A DNA stretch of 32,679 nucleotides, taken from an uncultured Nitrospina sp. Its GTDB lineage: Bacteria; Nitrospinota; Nitrospinia; Nitrospinales; VA-1. This document shows, one piece after another, positions 26,098 through 32,679 of this stretch. Position numbers and translations under genes: made by a program. Each line of letters opens with the position of its first letter. Within the stretch, counting starts at the first letter, position 1. Location: NCBI GenBank assembly GCA_913045445.1, contig CAJWQP010000014.1, positions 1 through 32,679 of the forward strand. The letters are read 5' to 3'. Under the pieces are notes generated by a model. That model saw nothing but the letters and a program-made list of their open reading frames with translations. It was not told the DNA's origin and ran no database searches.

Positions 26098-26850
26098 TTA
26101 TTGCAACGAGTAGACACAGCGAAATCCCACATCGCTGTATTTATATTCAGGAGTCCGGGCCACCCGGTCAGCAACTCGTAAGTAGTGACTGGGAGAATGC
26201 CATGCCCCGCCACGCACTACCTTATCCTTCCCTTCGGAGGGCCCTTTGGGATTTAACGCAATGTCTTTTGCTGGATACGGACCGTACCAGTCTCGTGTCC
26301 ATTCATAAACATTTCCCATCATATCGTAAATTCCATTGGAATTCGGGCGCTGTCCACCCACATCCACAGGGGATCCCGATTGATATTTTTGTTGAAAATG
26401 AGCGCCACCCGGATGACTCCCTTCAGCGGCATGCTCCCATTGAGCCTCTGTGGGTAGGTCTCCACCTCGCCATTTACAAAAACTTTGAGCATTCCTCCAC
26501 GAAACAAACACAACCGGCTGATTCATGCCACTAAAGTCTTTCGGGCGCGTCTCATGCAATTCTGCAGGATCACAAATCCCCTCGGCAAAACACTCCAGGT
26601 AATCGCCGTTAGTCACTTCATATTTATCGATGCTGAATGCTTCAATCCGTACCGTATGGGGAGCCTCGTCAGCGCACCAATCAGAGTTCCCTTGTTCCTC
26701 AGAGCAAAAAGAATCCCCCATGGAAAACTCGCCTTCCTGAAAAACTATCCTGCTGTCAGCATTACTTTTCGCCCACACTTGTGCAATGCTGAACAAAACA
26801 AAAAATACTCCCATCGCAAATAGCAAAAAAGCAACGCGCCCTCTTCTCAT
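26098..26850 (-). CDS. Secreted SUMF1/formylglycine-generating-enzyme-like protein lacking the catalytic cysteines
   Basis: The 250-residue protein has an N-terminal signal or anchor helix (VAFLLFAMGVFFVLFSIAQVWA) and a sulfatase-modifying-factor domain: FSIDKYEVTNGDYLECFAEG, PVVFVSWRNAQSFCKWRGG, LPTEAQWEHAAEG, NGIYDMMGNVYEWTRDW, KVVRGGAWHSP and the closing DVGFRCV. In true formylglycine-generating enzymes two cysteines follow the RGGS block and bind copper. Here that stretch (HSPSHYLRVADR) has none, so oxidase activity is doubtful and a binding or scaffold role is more likely. Other cysteines occur in pairs (SFC and DWC; ECF and GIC) and could form disulfides. Start is uncertain: ATG at 26850, or TTG at 26859 that overlaps the thrC stop as TTGA. 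Neither has a good Shine-Dalgarno. Confidence 0.85.
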   Translation of the reverse strand: MRRGRVAFLLFAMGVFFVLFSIAQVWAKSNADSRIVFQEGEFSMGDSFCSEEQGNSDWCADEAPHTVRIEAFSIDKYEVTNGDYLECFAEGICDPAELHETRPKDFSGMNQPVVFVSWRNAQSFCKWRGGDLPTEAQWEHAAEGSHPGGAHFQQKYQSGSPVDVGGQRPNSNGIYDMMGNVYEWTRDWYGPYPAKDIALNPKGPSEGKDKVVRGGAWHSPSHYLRVADRVARTPEYKYSDVGFRCVYSLQ

Positions 26851-26855
26851 TTTGG

Positions 26856-28187
26856 TCAATTATCGATAGTATTTAAAATAGTTTCGCGAATTTTTTCATA
26901 ATCCGCCGGAAGGTCGATCGGTGAATACGCAAATTCAGAATTGATTCCCTTAAGCTTGTCCGTGTGATAATTATAAAGAAAATCCGTAAACTTCAATCCA
27001 TTGGCAGTCGAAATAACAACTACCCTGTCATTTTTACGAATTTCTCCACGTTTGGCCAGCTTTTCCAGAACGGCAAGTGCAACGCCCGTATGAGGGCAAC
27101 ACAAAAGCCCGGTATGATTCGCCCGGCCAACAGCATTAGCCAATTCGTCCTCAGTGGCTTCTTCAACAACACCGTCGAAAACCTGCAAGGTCTTAATTGC
27201 TTTTTTGACACTGACAGGATCACCAATCTGAATCGCCGAAGCCAGAGTTTTCTGAGCCTGTATCGGTTTGAAATCTTTAAAACCAGACTTATAACTTCTG
27301 TAAAGGGGATCCGCCATCTCAGCCTGAGCACAAACGAGGCGCGGAAGTTTGTCAATGAGTCCCAGTTCCTGCAACATCTGGAAACCTCGTCCGATGGCAC
27401 TGACATTCCCTAGGTTCCCACCCGGAACAATTACCACATCGGGAACTTCCCAGTTGAATTGCTCGACCAATTCAAAACTAATCGTCTTCTGCCCTTCAAT
27501 GCGAAGCGAGTTCATTGAATTCGCCAGATAAATATCATTATTCGCGCAAACCTCTTTGACCAGTTTCATGCAACCATCAAAATCAGTGTCCAGCGAAAGC
27601 GTAAGAACGCCATGAGTTATGGGCTGAATCAATTGAGTCAGCGAAACCTTATTACGTGGAAGAAAGACAATGGCCGGGATCCCGGCAACAGCGCAATAAG
27701 AAGCAAGAGCGGCGGAAGTATCTCCCGTAGAAGCACAGGCGACAGCCTTGATATTTTTCCCCTCAGAAATCATTTGTTTGACCATGGAAACAAGCACCGT
27801 CATTCCCAGGTCTTTAAAAGAACCCGTGTGCGCCATTCCACATTGTTTTACCCAGAGGTCATCCAGTCCCAGTTGGTGTCCAAGACGTTCAGCCCAAAAA
27901 AGATTAGTTCCGCCTTCAAAAGTGGAAACGATATTTTTATTATCCAGGCTGGGGCAAACCCATTCCTTCTTGCCCCACACAGAACTTCCATAAGGCCATT
28001 CATGACCACCGATCCGCTGACTAAAAAGCTCTTTCCATTCTTCGGGACTTCGTTGCTTGAGCAGATCCATATCATGTTGAACCTCAAGGAGCTCATTGCA
28101 CTGCGGACACCGATAAATGATTTCATTAAGTGGGTGCCTTCCTGAACACCCATTGATACATTGAAACCATGCTTTAAATTCCGTCAT
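26856..28187 (-). CDS. thrC: Threonine synthase (zinc-ribbon type)
   Basis: ThrC converts O-phosphohomoserine to threonine with pyridoxal phosphate. The 443-residue protein begins with a zinc ribbon (Cys10, Cys14, Cys27, Cys30). It then has the PLP site HTGSFKD with Lys125, [15 protein letters not shown] (about 150-164), a PGGNLGN phosphate loop near 254, and [12 protein letters not shown] near 367. It directly follows hom, with TAATG sharing one base, so translation is coupled. The neighbouring SUMF1-like gene starts at its end. Placement after homoserine dehydrogenase fits the last steps of threonine synthesis; homoserine kinase (thrB) is not in the window. Assignment is very secure. Confidence 0.97.
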   Translation of the reverse strand: MTEFKAWFQCINGCSGRHPLNEIIYRCPQCNELLEVQHDMDLLKQRSPEEWKELFSQRIGGHEWPYGSSVWGKKEWVCPSLDNKNIVSTFEGGTNLFWAERLGHQLGLDDLWVKQCGMAHTGSFKDLGMTVLVSMVKQMISEGKNIKAVACASTGDTSAALASYCAVAGIPAIVFLPRNKVSLTQLIQPITHGVLTLSLDTDFDGCMKLVKEVCANNDIYLANSMNSLRIEGQKTISFELVEQFNWEVPDVVIVPGGNLGNVSAIGRGFQMLQELGLIDKLPRLVCAQAEMADPLYRSYKSGFKDFKPIQAQKTLASAIQIGDPVSVKKAIKTLQVFDGVVEEATEDELANAVGRANHTGLLCCPHTGVALAVLEKLAKRGEIRKNDRVVVISTANGLKFTDFLYNYHTDKLKGINSEFAYSPIDLPADYEKIRETILNTIDN

Positions 28188-29491
28188 TAGTTTTCTACCC
28201 TGATTAAGTTTGATTTTTCACAAACAACGTCCAAAGCATCAATCTCCTTAAGCGCAAGCTGTACATTTTTTTCACTGGCGCGATGAGTCATCATAATTAA
28301 CGGAACACCCTTCCCCTGGTCACAGCGTCCCTTCTGGATAACTGAAAGAATTCCGATAGAATGATTACCCAGAATCCCCGATATACGAGATAACACGCCA
28401 GGGTTATCCAACACACTGAAACGCAGAAAGTACTCCGAATCGATTTCCTCAATATTCATCATTGGAATCGATCTCATTTCATTTTTCAGAAACGACTGTG
28501 ATGCGACCCGGTTCTTGTTATTCGATAGAATATCTCTCGCTTGTTCGACAATATCGGCCACTACGGCACTTCCAGTTGGCAAAGAACCCGCGCCATGTCC
28601 AATCAAAACATTTTCTTCCATCAAATTGTCGCACACCCGGACAGCGTTGAGAACACCATTCACATTAGCCATCGGATGGGACTGAGGAATCATCGCCGGA
28701 TGCACACGAATATCAACGGATTCCCCATCAAATTTAGATATGGCCAGCAATTTAATTCGGTACCCAAACTCACGGGCGCATTCAATATCATCTATAGAAA
28801 TTCCAGAAATACCCTGCACCGTTATGTCATCAAAGTTCACCGGCGTGCCATAGGCGAGTCTCGTAAGCAGGGAAATTTTATGTGCCGAATCGATACCTTC
28901 TATATCAAACGTGGGGTCCGCCTCAGCAAACCCCTTTTCCTGAGCCTCCTTCAACGCCACCGCAAAATCGCATTGTTCATCAGACATCTTACTGAGAATG
29001 TAATTGGCCGTACCGTTAACAATTCCTTCAATCGCCGTAATTTCATTGGCCACAAAAGCCTCCCGAATCGAACGAATAATGGGAATCGCACCCGCAACAG
29101 CCCCTTCAAACCCAATCGCCACCTGCTGATCCTCTACAGCTGAAAATATTTCATCTCCATGCTTTGCCAGTAGGGCCTTGTTGGCAGTCACCACATGTTT
29201 GCCCCCGGCTATAGCTTGAAGCATTAAAGACCTTGCCGGTTCATAGCCACCCATCAATTCGACAACGATCTCCACTTCCGGGTTATCGACAACCTCTTTA
29301 GTGTCTGTGGTCAACAAATTAGAATCAACCACAACCCCGCGATCACTGGAAACATCCAGGTCCGCTATTTTCGCGACCTCAATTTCGGCGCCCAGGCGCT
29401 GGCGAATAATATCCTTACTTGAAGCCAAAATCTTAACCACACCAGAACCAATGGTCCCAAATCCTATGATCCCAACTTTAATTTTACGCAT
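28187..29491 (-). CDS. hom: Homoserine dehydrogenase with C-terminal ACT domain
   Basis: Hom reduces aspartate semialdehyde to homoserine using NAD(P)H, at the branch to threonine and methionine. The 434-residue protein has the nucleotide loop [13 protein letters not shown] (10-22), [13 protein letters not shown] (about 99-111), [11 protein letters not shown] (about 156-166), the catalytic stretch [19 protein letters not shown] (about 193-211), and a C-terminal ACT domain (about 355-425, [18 protein letters not shown]) that usually gives threonine feedback control. It starts 33 bases after alaC and overlaps thrC by one base. The ATG at 29489-29491 has only a weak GGA upstream. Assignment is very secure. 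Confidence 0.97.
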   Translation of the reverse strand: MRKIKVGIIGFGTIGSGVVKILASSKDIIRQRLGAEIEVAKIADLDVSSDRGVVVDSNLLTTDTKEVVDNPEVEIVVELMGGYEPARSLMLQAIAGGKHVVTANKALLAKHGDEIFSAVEDQQVAIGFEGAVAGAIPIIRSIREAFVANEITAIEGIVNGTANYILSKMSDEQCDFAVALKEAQEKGFAEADPTFDIEGIDSAHKISLLTRLAYGTPVNFDDITVQGISGISIDDIECAREFGYRIKLLAISKFDGESVDIRVHPAMIPQSHPMANVNGVLNAVRVCDNLMEENVLIGHGAGSLPTGSAVVADIVEQARDILSNNKNRVASQSFLKNEMRSIPMMNIEEIDSEYFLRFSVLDNPGVLSRISGILGNHSIGILSVIQKGRCDQGKGVPLIMMTHRASEKNVQLALKEIDALDVVCEKSNLIRVEN

Positions 29492-29524
29492 TCTAAAAAT
29501 CCAAGCTTAAATAAATAATGATAA

Positions 29525-30691
29525 TTAAAAAAGTTCACGTACTCCACGGACCGCCTGTCTTATTCGGTGCTCATTCTCTACCAATGAGAAACGAACAAAA
29601 TGATCGCCCCCCTCACCAAATCCGATCCCAGGGGAGACCGCAACCTTTGATTTCTCCAGTAGTAGCTTTGAAAATTCCAGTGAACCCAGATTTTTGTACC
29701 TGTCCGGAATTTCTGCCCACACAAACATCGTCGCCTTGGGAATTTCCACCGGCCAACCGACACGAATCAGTCCATCGCAAAGAACGTTCCTTCGACTGCG
29801 ATACATCTCACGGGTTTCAGCCACGCATTCCTGAGGGCCATTGAGCGCAACCGTAGCCGCAATTTGAATAGGCTGAAACATTCCATAATCCTGATAACTT
29901 TTAATTCGGGACAAAGCGTAAATGATATCCTTATTACCCACTGCGAATCCAACACGCCACCCAGGCATATTATAACTCTTTGACAGAGTAAAAAACTCTA
30001 CCCCGATATCTTTCGCTCCCGGAACCTGAAGAAAACTGGGCGCCTTGTAGCCATCAAAAACCAGGTCCGCATAAGCAAAATCGTGGATCACGATCAGGTC
30101 ATGTTCCTTGGCAAAGGCTACAATTTTTTCAAAAAACTCAATTTCCACAACCTCCGTAGTCGGGTTGGCCGGAAAATTAATGATAAGTACTTTTGGTCTG
30201 GGCCAATTTCTTTTAAACGTGTCGAGCAAACCCTCAAAAAAATCTACATCCTTTCCCATAGGCACCTGAATCACATCCGCATTAGACAGAATAAACGCGT
30301 AGGTGTGTATGGGATAAGTGGGTGTGGGAACAAGAATCGAATCGCCTGGCGCGGTGATAGCCATGGCCAGATGAGATATACCTTCCTTGGATCCAATGGT
30401 GGCTAAAGCTTCAGTTTCCGGATCAAGGTCAACATCGAATCTGTTTTTGTACCAGTCAGTAATCGCCAGACGGAGTTTATAAATTCCTCTGGAAAGGGAA
30501 TACCGATGATTGCTATTTTTAACAGCCGCTTCGCACAGCTTGTCGACAATATGTTTTGGCGTGGGCTGGTCCGGATTCCCCAACCCAAAATCGATAATAT
30601 CTTCACCCCTTCGCCGAGCTTTATGTTTGAGGTCGTTCACAATCCCCAAGGTGTAGGGAGGTAAACGGTCTATACGAGGAAAATTTTTCAT
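29525..30691 (-). CDS. alaC: Alanine/pyruvate-type aminotransferase AlaC (class I PLP)
   Basis: This 388-residue fold-type I aminotransferase matches AlaC along its length from memory: [24 protein letters not shown] at the start, GNPDQPTP (38-45), [11 protein letters not shown] (98-108), TPTYPIH (123-129), [12 protein letters not shown] (172-183), the PLP lysine Lys238 in [12 protein letters not shown], and a C-terminal [17 protein letters not shown]. AlaC makes alanine from pyruvate with glutamate. Related LL-diaminopimelate aminotransferases are an alternative, but the alaC-hom-thrC order, which I recall from betaproteobacteria, favours AlaC. It is the first gene of the operon and sits behind a 405-base structured leader. 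CGAG four bases before the ATG is a weak ribosome binding site. Confidence 0.92.
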   Translation of the reverse strand: MKNFPRIDRLPPYTLGIVNDLKHKARRRGEDIIDFGLGNPDQPTPKHIVDKLCEAAVKNSNHRYSLSRGIYKLRLAITDWYKNRFDVDLDPETEALATIGSKEGISHLAMAITAPGDSILVPTPTYPIHTYAFILSNADVIQVPMGKDVDFFEGLLDTFKRNWPRPKVLIINFPANPTTEVVEIEFFEKIVAFAKEHDLIVIHDFAYADLVFDGYKAPSFLQVPGAKDIGVEFFTLSKSYNMPGWRVGFAVGNKDIIYALSRIKSYQDYGMFQPIQIAATVALNGPQECVAETREMYRSRRNVLCDGLIRVGWPVEIPKATMFVWAEIPDRYKNLGSLEFSKLLLEKSKVAVSPGIGFGEGGDHFVRFSLVENEHRIRQAVRGVRELF

Positions 30692-30886
30692 AAAACTCGA
30701 GCAGTAAGATGGAAATCATGCAGTGGATCACCCGGATAAAATGTCAAAGTGGGCGCCACAACTAAGCGATTTAAAAGATTTATTCAGGGAAAACCCTTTC
30801 CTCCACAGAAGAGGAAATCAGCCTGGGAGGCGGGGACCGCACCCGTCGAAATCTGCGTGCGAAAACAGGCGTAAGATATCATAAAA

Positions 30887-30937
30887 TCAAATACCCGGCA
30901 ATTTAATATCGGTTCTAATTTTAGTTGATTCATTCAT
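30887..30937 (-). CDS. Possible 16-residue leader peptide upstream of alaC-hom-thrC
   Basis: A short frame with ATG at 30935-30937 and TGA at 30887-30889 would encode MNESTKIRTDIKLPGI. It has two Thr and three Ile codons, followed by the three hairpins before alaC. Threonine-operon leader peptides are Thr/Ile-rich, but this one is only mildly so, and the ribosome binding site (TTAGAG directly at the ATG) is poor. Treat it as a hypothesis. Confidence 0.25.
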   Translation of the reverse strand: MNESTKIRTDIKLPGI

Positions 30938-30942
30938 CTCTA

Positions 30943-30956
30943 AGATAGTACTATCT
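30943..30956. promoter_or_regulatory. 14-base perfect palindrome, possible operator
   Basis: AGATAGT-ACTATCT is a perfect palindrome between divergent alaC and uppP. On the - strand it falls just downstream of TTGAGC and just upstream of TAGAGA, so it could overlap a weak promoter. The binding protein is unknown. Confidence 0.4.
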
Positions 30957-31096
30957 GCTCAAGAGAGGGTCTCCGCACAGGCGGACAACCTCGTATCCAA
31001 AGCCCCACCCAATCACGCCAAATTGTTCACCTGCCAACCCATTTAAGGAGCCCGGTAAGTAGCGCTCGCGCCCACCGTTACTAACTCAGAACTATT

Positions 31097-31903
31097 ATGG
31101 ACTATTACCAAATAATCCTTCTTGGCATCATACAAGGGCTTACAGAATTTCTTCCCATTTCAAGCTCGGGCCACCTTATTCTCATTCCAAACCTGTTTGA
31201 TTATGAAGACCAGGGTCTGGCAATGGACGCAATCCTCCATCTCGGAACACTCATGGCCATTGTCATATACTTCCGCGATGATCTGTCCAGACTGGTCCGC
31301 GGATTGTTCAACCGCGACAATGACCCCGGCTATCATAGTCTGGCCTGGCACATCGTGTGGGCATCATTTCCCGCAGGAATAATTGGATTATTATGGGGAG
31401 ACCTTATCGAACAAGAACTGCGTAGCCCCATTTTTGTCGCTTGGAACCTTTTATTCTGGTCATTTATATTCCTCGCGGCTGACCGCTACTCCAGCAAGCA
31501 GGAAACAAATGAATCAGATATAGGCCAGTTGACTCTGGGACAAGTCCTTTTTATAGGTTGTGCTCAGGCGATAGCTCTTTTACCAGGGACATCAAGGTCT
31601 GGAATCACGATAGCTGGAGGATTACTCACAAAACTTTCTCCTGTTACTGCGGCTCGGTTTTCATTTTTACTGGGAGCGCCAATCATCCTCGCGGCGGGAT
31701 GCCATAAGGCTGTCTATTACCTGTCTGATCCGGCAACCCCGGTTCAGCTATCCATTCCACAACTGGGAATCGGACTGTTAGTATCCTTCGCCGTCGGCTA
31801 TATTTCGATCAAGCTTTTATTGGGAATCGTATCCCGCCTGGGACTCATGCCTTTTATCGTTTATCGAGTCCTTCTCGCAATTTCCATCCTGATATTTTTC
31901 TAA
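31097..31903 (+). CDS. uppP: Undecaprenyl-diphosphatase UppP (BacA family)
   Basis: UppP removes a phosphate from undecaprenyl diphosphate to recycle the lipid carrier for peptidoglycan and other envelope polymers, and gives bacitracin resistance. The 268-residue membrane protein has the two family signatures: GIIQGLTEFLPISSSGH (11-27), with the catalytic glutamate, and ALLPGTSRSGITIAGG (about 159-174), plus FSFLLGAPIILAAG near 193. About eight helices are expected in the inner membrane. No good Shine-Dalgarno is near the ATG. It is transcribed away from the alaC operon and appears monocistronic. Assignment is secure. Confidence 0.97.
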   Translation: MDYYQIILLGIIQGLTEFLPISSSGHLILIPNLFDYEDQGLAMDAILHLGTLMAIVIYFRDDLSRLVRGLFNRDNDPGYHSLAWHIVWASFPAGIIGLLWGDLIEQELRSPIFVAWNLLFWSFIFLAADRYSSKQETNESDIGQLTLGQVLFIGCAQAIALLPGTSRSGITIAGGLLTKLSPVTAARFSFLLGAPIILAAGCHKAVYYLSDPATPVQLSIPQLGIGLLVSFAVGYISIKLLLGIVSRLGLMPFIVYRVLLAISILIFF

Positions 31904-31930
31904 ACTGGTTTGCGATATAAAAATGCAAAC

Positions 31931-31964
31931 AAAAAAGCCAGCCCGGAAAAATCCGGACTGGCTT
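31931..31964 (-). terminator. Rho-independent terminator of the small secreted-protein gene
   Basis: On the - strand AAGCCAG-T-CCGGA pairs with TCCGG-G-CTGGCTT around a short A/T loop and runs into TTTTTT, 25 bases after the stop at 31989. On the + strand the hairpin follows uppP by 30 bases but lacks a T run (CTTGAGTG), so it serves the - strand mainly. Confidence 0.88.
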
Positions 31965-31988
31965 GAGTGTTCTAACTATTAAATCAAA

Positions 31989-32474
31989 TTAACCGCAGGA
32001 AACGTTGATAGCAACCGTACCCGTGTTGGTGATTCTAACTTCGCCACTGATGTCTCCAATAGAGTCGCCACGGCTGAAGTTATTTTGACCTTTCAAGGTT
32101 ACACTCTTGCGACCCATGCTGGACATCTCACGTACGCCTACAGGAGAATTATCAACTGCTCCGGGCACACACTGTGTTGTGTCTTTACATTTAAATCGGC
32201 TCTCTTTCCTGTTACCAGAACTACCGCCTTTCATATTGTTCCAATCGTTAGGTCCCAACGTGATCGGAATCGTCGTAAAATTAGACGATTTCCAAATTGT
32301 AGCGTTTGCGTTTCCACGATCCTCTGCATTACCAGCTCCCGCGGCTTCCAATGTGATGGAAGAAGCATCGTTACAGCTAGTGCTCGCCCCTGGGGCAATA
32401 CTACCTGCGAACGCCAAAGCGGTCAGACAGAAAACAGAAACAGCGGTGATGAGTACAAGTGCAAGTTTTTTCAT
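31989..32474 (-). CDS. Small secreted protein of unknown function, four cysteines
   Basis: I do not recognise this 161-residue protein. It has a clear signal peptide, KKLALVLITAVSVFCLTALAFA, with probable cleavage before GSIAPG, giving a mature chain of about 137 residues. The mature part is rich in Gly, Ser, Asn and Thr. It has four cysteines (TSCNDA, FKCKDTTQCVPG, and the near-terminal VSCG), which could form two disulfides. The closing SGEVRITNTGTVAINVSCG looks like beta strands. The start is the ATG at 32472-32474, preceded by GGAGG eight bases away; the frame is open further upstream to 32603 but that part is not signal-like. It has its own candidate promoter and a strong terminator, as expected for a well-expressed single gene. 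Envelope or extracellular location is the only inference. Confidence 0.85.
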   Translation of the reverse strand: MKKLALVLITAVSVFCLTALAFAGSIAPGASTSCNDASSITLEAAGAGNAEDRGNANATIWKSSNFTTIPITLGPNDWNNMKGGSSGNRKESRFKCKDTTQCVPGAVDNSPVGVREMSSMGRKSVTLKGQNNFSRGDSIGDISGEVRITNTGTVAINVSCG

Positions 32475-32591
32475 AGTTCTTTCCTCCCTTACCCAAGTTA
32501 AACATTCAGTTAACCAACTTTTTTCGGGGCTGAAAACAGCCGCCTCCTCCCTACCATCAAGTAAAACGTTTGAGCTTAATATTACTCGCCC

Positions 32592-32612
32592 TTTCCTAGC
32601 CACTGTAGGAAA
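32592..32612. promoter_or_regulatory. Inverted repeat TTTCCTA/TAGGAAA in the upstream region
   Basis: TTTCCTA (32592-32598) and TAGGAAA (32606-32612) form a perfect seven-base inverted repeat with a seven-base spacer. It would overlap the start point of the neighbouring promoter candidate, so it could be an operator or a 5' hairpin of the transcript. Confidence 0.4.
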
Positions 32613-32615
32613 ACA

Positions 32616-32644
32616 ACTCTACAATATCTAAACCCGCAAATCAA
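32616..32644 (-). promoter_or_regulatory. Candidate promoter of the small secreted-protein gene
   Basis: On the - strand, TTGATT (32639-32644) and TAGAGT (32616-32621) are 17 bases apart, each matching four of six sigma-70 consensus bases. This predicts a leader of about 135 bases that includes a GGCTG/CAGCC hairpin. Quality is modest. Confidence 0.4.
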
Positions 32645-32679
32645 CTCATGATTTCATCATTTTAGTAAAAATTTTCACC

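Larger units (their letters stand above)
30692..31096. other. 405-base divergent region: structured leader of alaC and upstream of uppP
   Basis: No ordinary gene. Listed by position: AGGG/CCCT (30786-30797); TTTCCTC/GAGGAAA (30797-30817) around CACAGAA; GCCTG/CAGGC (30821-30870) enclosing CGCAC/GTGCG; a palindrome at 30943-30956; and a strong hairpin GAGGGTcTCCGC/GCGGAcAACCTC (30965-30992). On the - strand the leader before alaC would contain the first three hairpins and a possible 16-codon peptide. AAGGAG at 31045-31050 is too far from the uppP start to act on it. Confidence 0.6.

Noticed and set aside
30838-30870. tmRNA-like TTCGACGGG on the - strand
   Set aside because: The G-rich tmRNA 5' end and the tRNA-like 3' end are missing, and alaC begins too close for a tmRNA of normal length.
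31045-31050. AAGGAG as the uppP ribosome binding site
   Set aside because: It lies 46 bases before the ATG, and no start codon follows at a normal distance.
32475-32603. N-terminal extension of the small secreted protein
   Set aside because: It would bury the signal peptide and has no ribosome binding site, whereas GGAGG precedes the internal ATG.

Overview
The window looks like chromosomal DNA from a Gram-negative bacterium, with moderate GC (mid-40s percent by eye) and dense, mostly operonic genes. It contains an MsbA-type lipid exporter, AddAB-type recombination genes, the molybdopterin genes moaCDE, an alaC-hom-thrC amino-acid operon, and a stress protein fused to PCP_red-type domains. 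I would guess a marine Nitrospinota/Nitrospina-like lineage, but that is an impression from gene content, not a demonstrated placement. There is no rRNA, convincing tRNA, CRISPR array, insertion sequence or prophage. This is core genome with some unusual features.

Layout. Bases 1-3183 (+): a 5'-truncated sigma-54 activator with an atypical C-terminus, a structured-looking leader, and ahcY with its terminator. Bases 3184-7334 (-): an operon read msbA -> oleA -> oleB, i.e. a lipid-exporter-type ABC protein followed by the first and last enzymes of head-to-head hydrocarbon (olefin) synthesis, without oleC and oleD beside them. A long hairpin lies between oleB and ahcY. Bases 7335-9404 (-): a 689-residue universal stress protein carrying three PCP_red-like repeats and a zinc ribbon. 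Bases 10015-11412 (+): a divergent class II aldolase. Bases 11522-16887 (-): a DMT transporter, an M16 metalloprotease and an ABC1/AarF kinase-like protein. Bases 16984-24777 (+): a VOC protein, moaC, moaD, moaE, then overlapping addB-like and addA-like genes. Bases 25133-30691 (-): alaC -> hom -> thrC -> SUMF1-like secreted protein -> trxB, tightly coupled, with a 405-base structured upstream region. Bases 31097-31903 (+): uppP. Bases 31989-32474 (-): a small secreted protein of unknown function with its own promoter-like sequence and terminator.

How the genes work together. AhcY recycles S-adenosylhomocysteine. MoaC, MoaD and MoaE serve molybdopterin synthesis. AddAB would process double-strand DNA ends. 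AlaC, Hom and ThrC link alanine/pyruvate transamination with the aspartate-to-threonine branch. UppP supplies undecaprenyl phosphate for envelope polymers. The best candidates for something undescribed are the msbA-oleA-oleB operon lacking oleCD, the stress-protein/PCP_red fusion, the MoaD ending in Gly-Gly-Cys, and the structured leader regions before ahcY and alaC.
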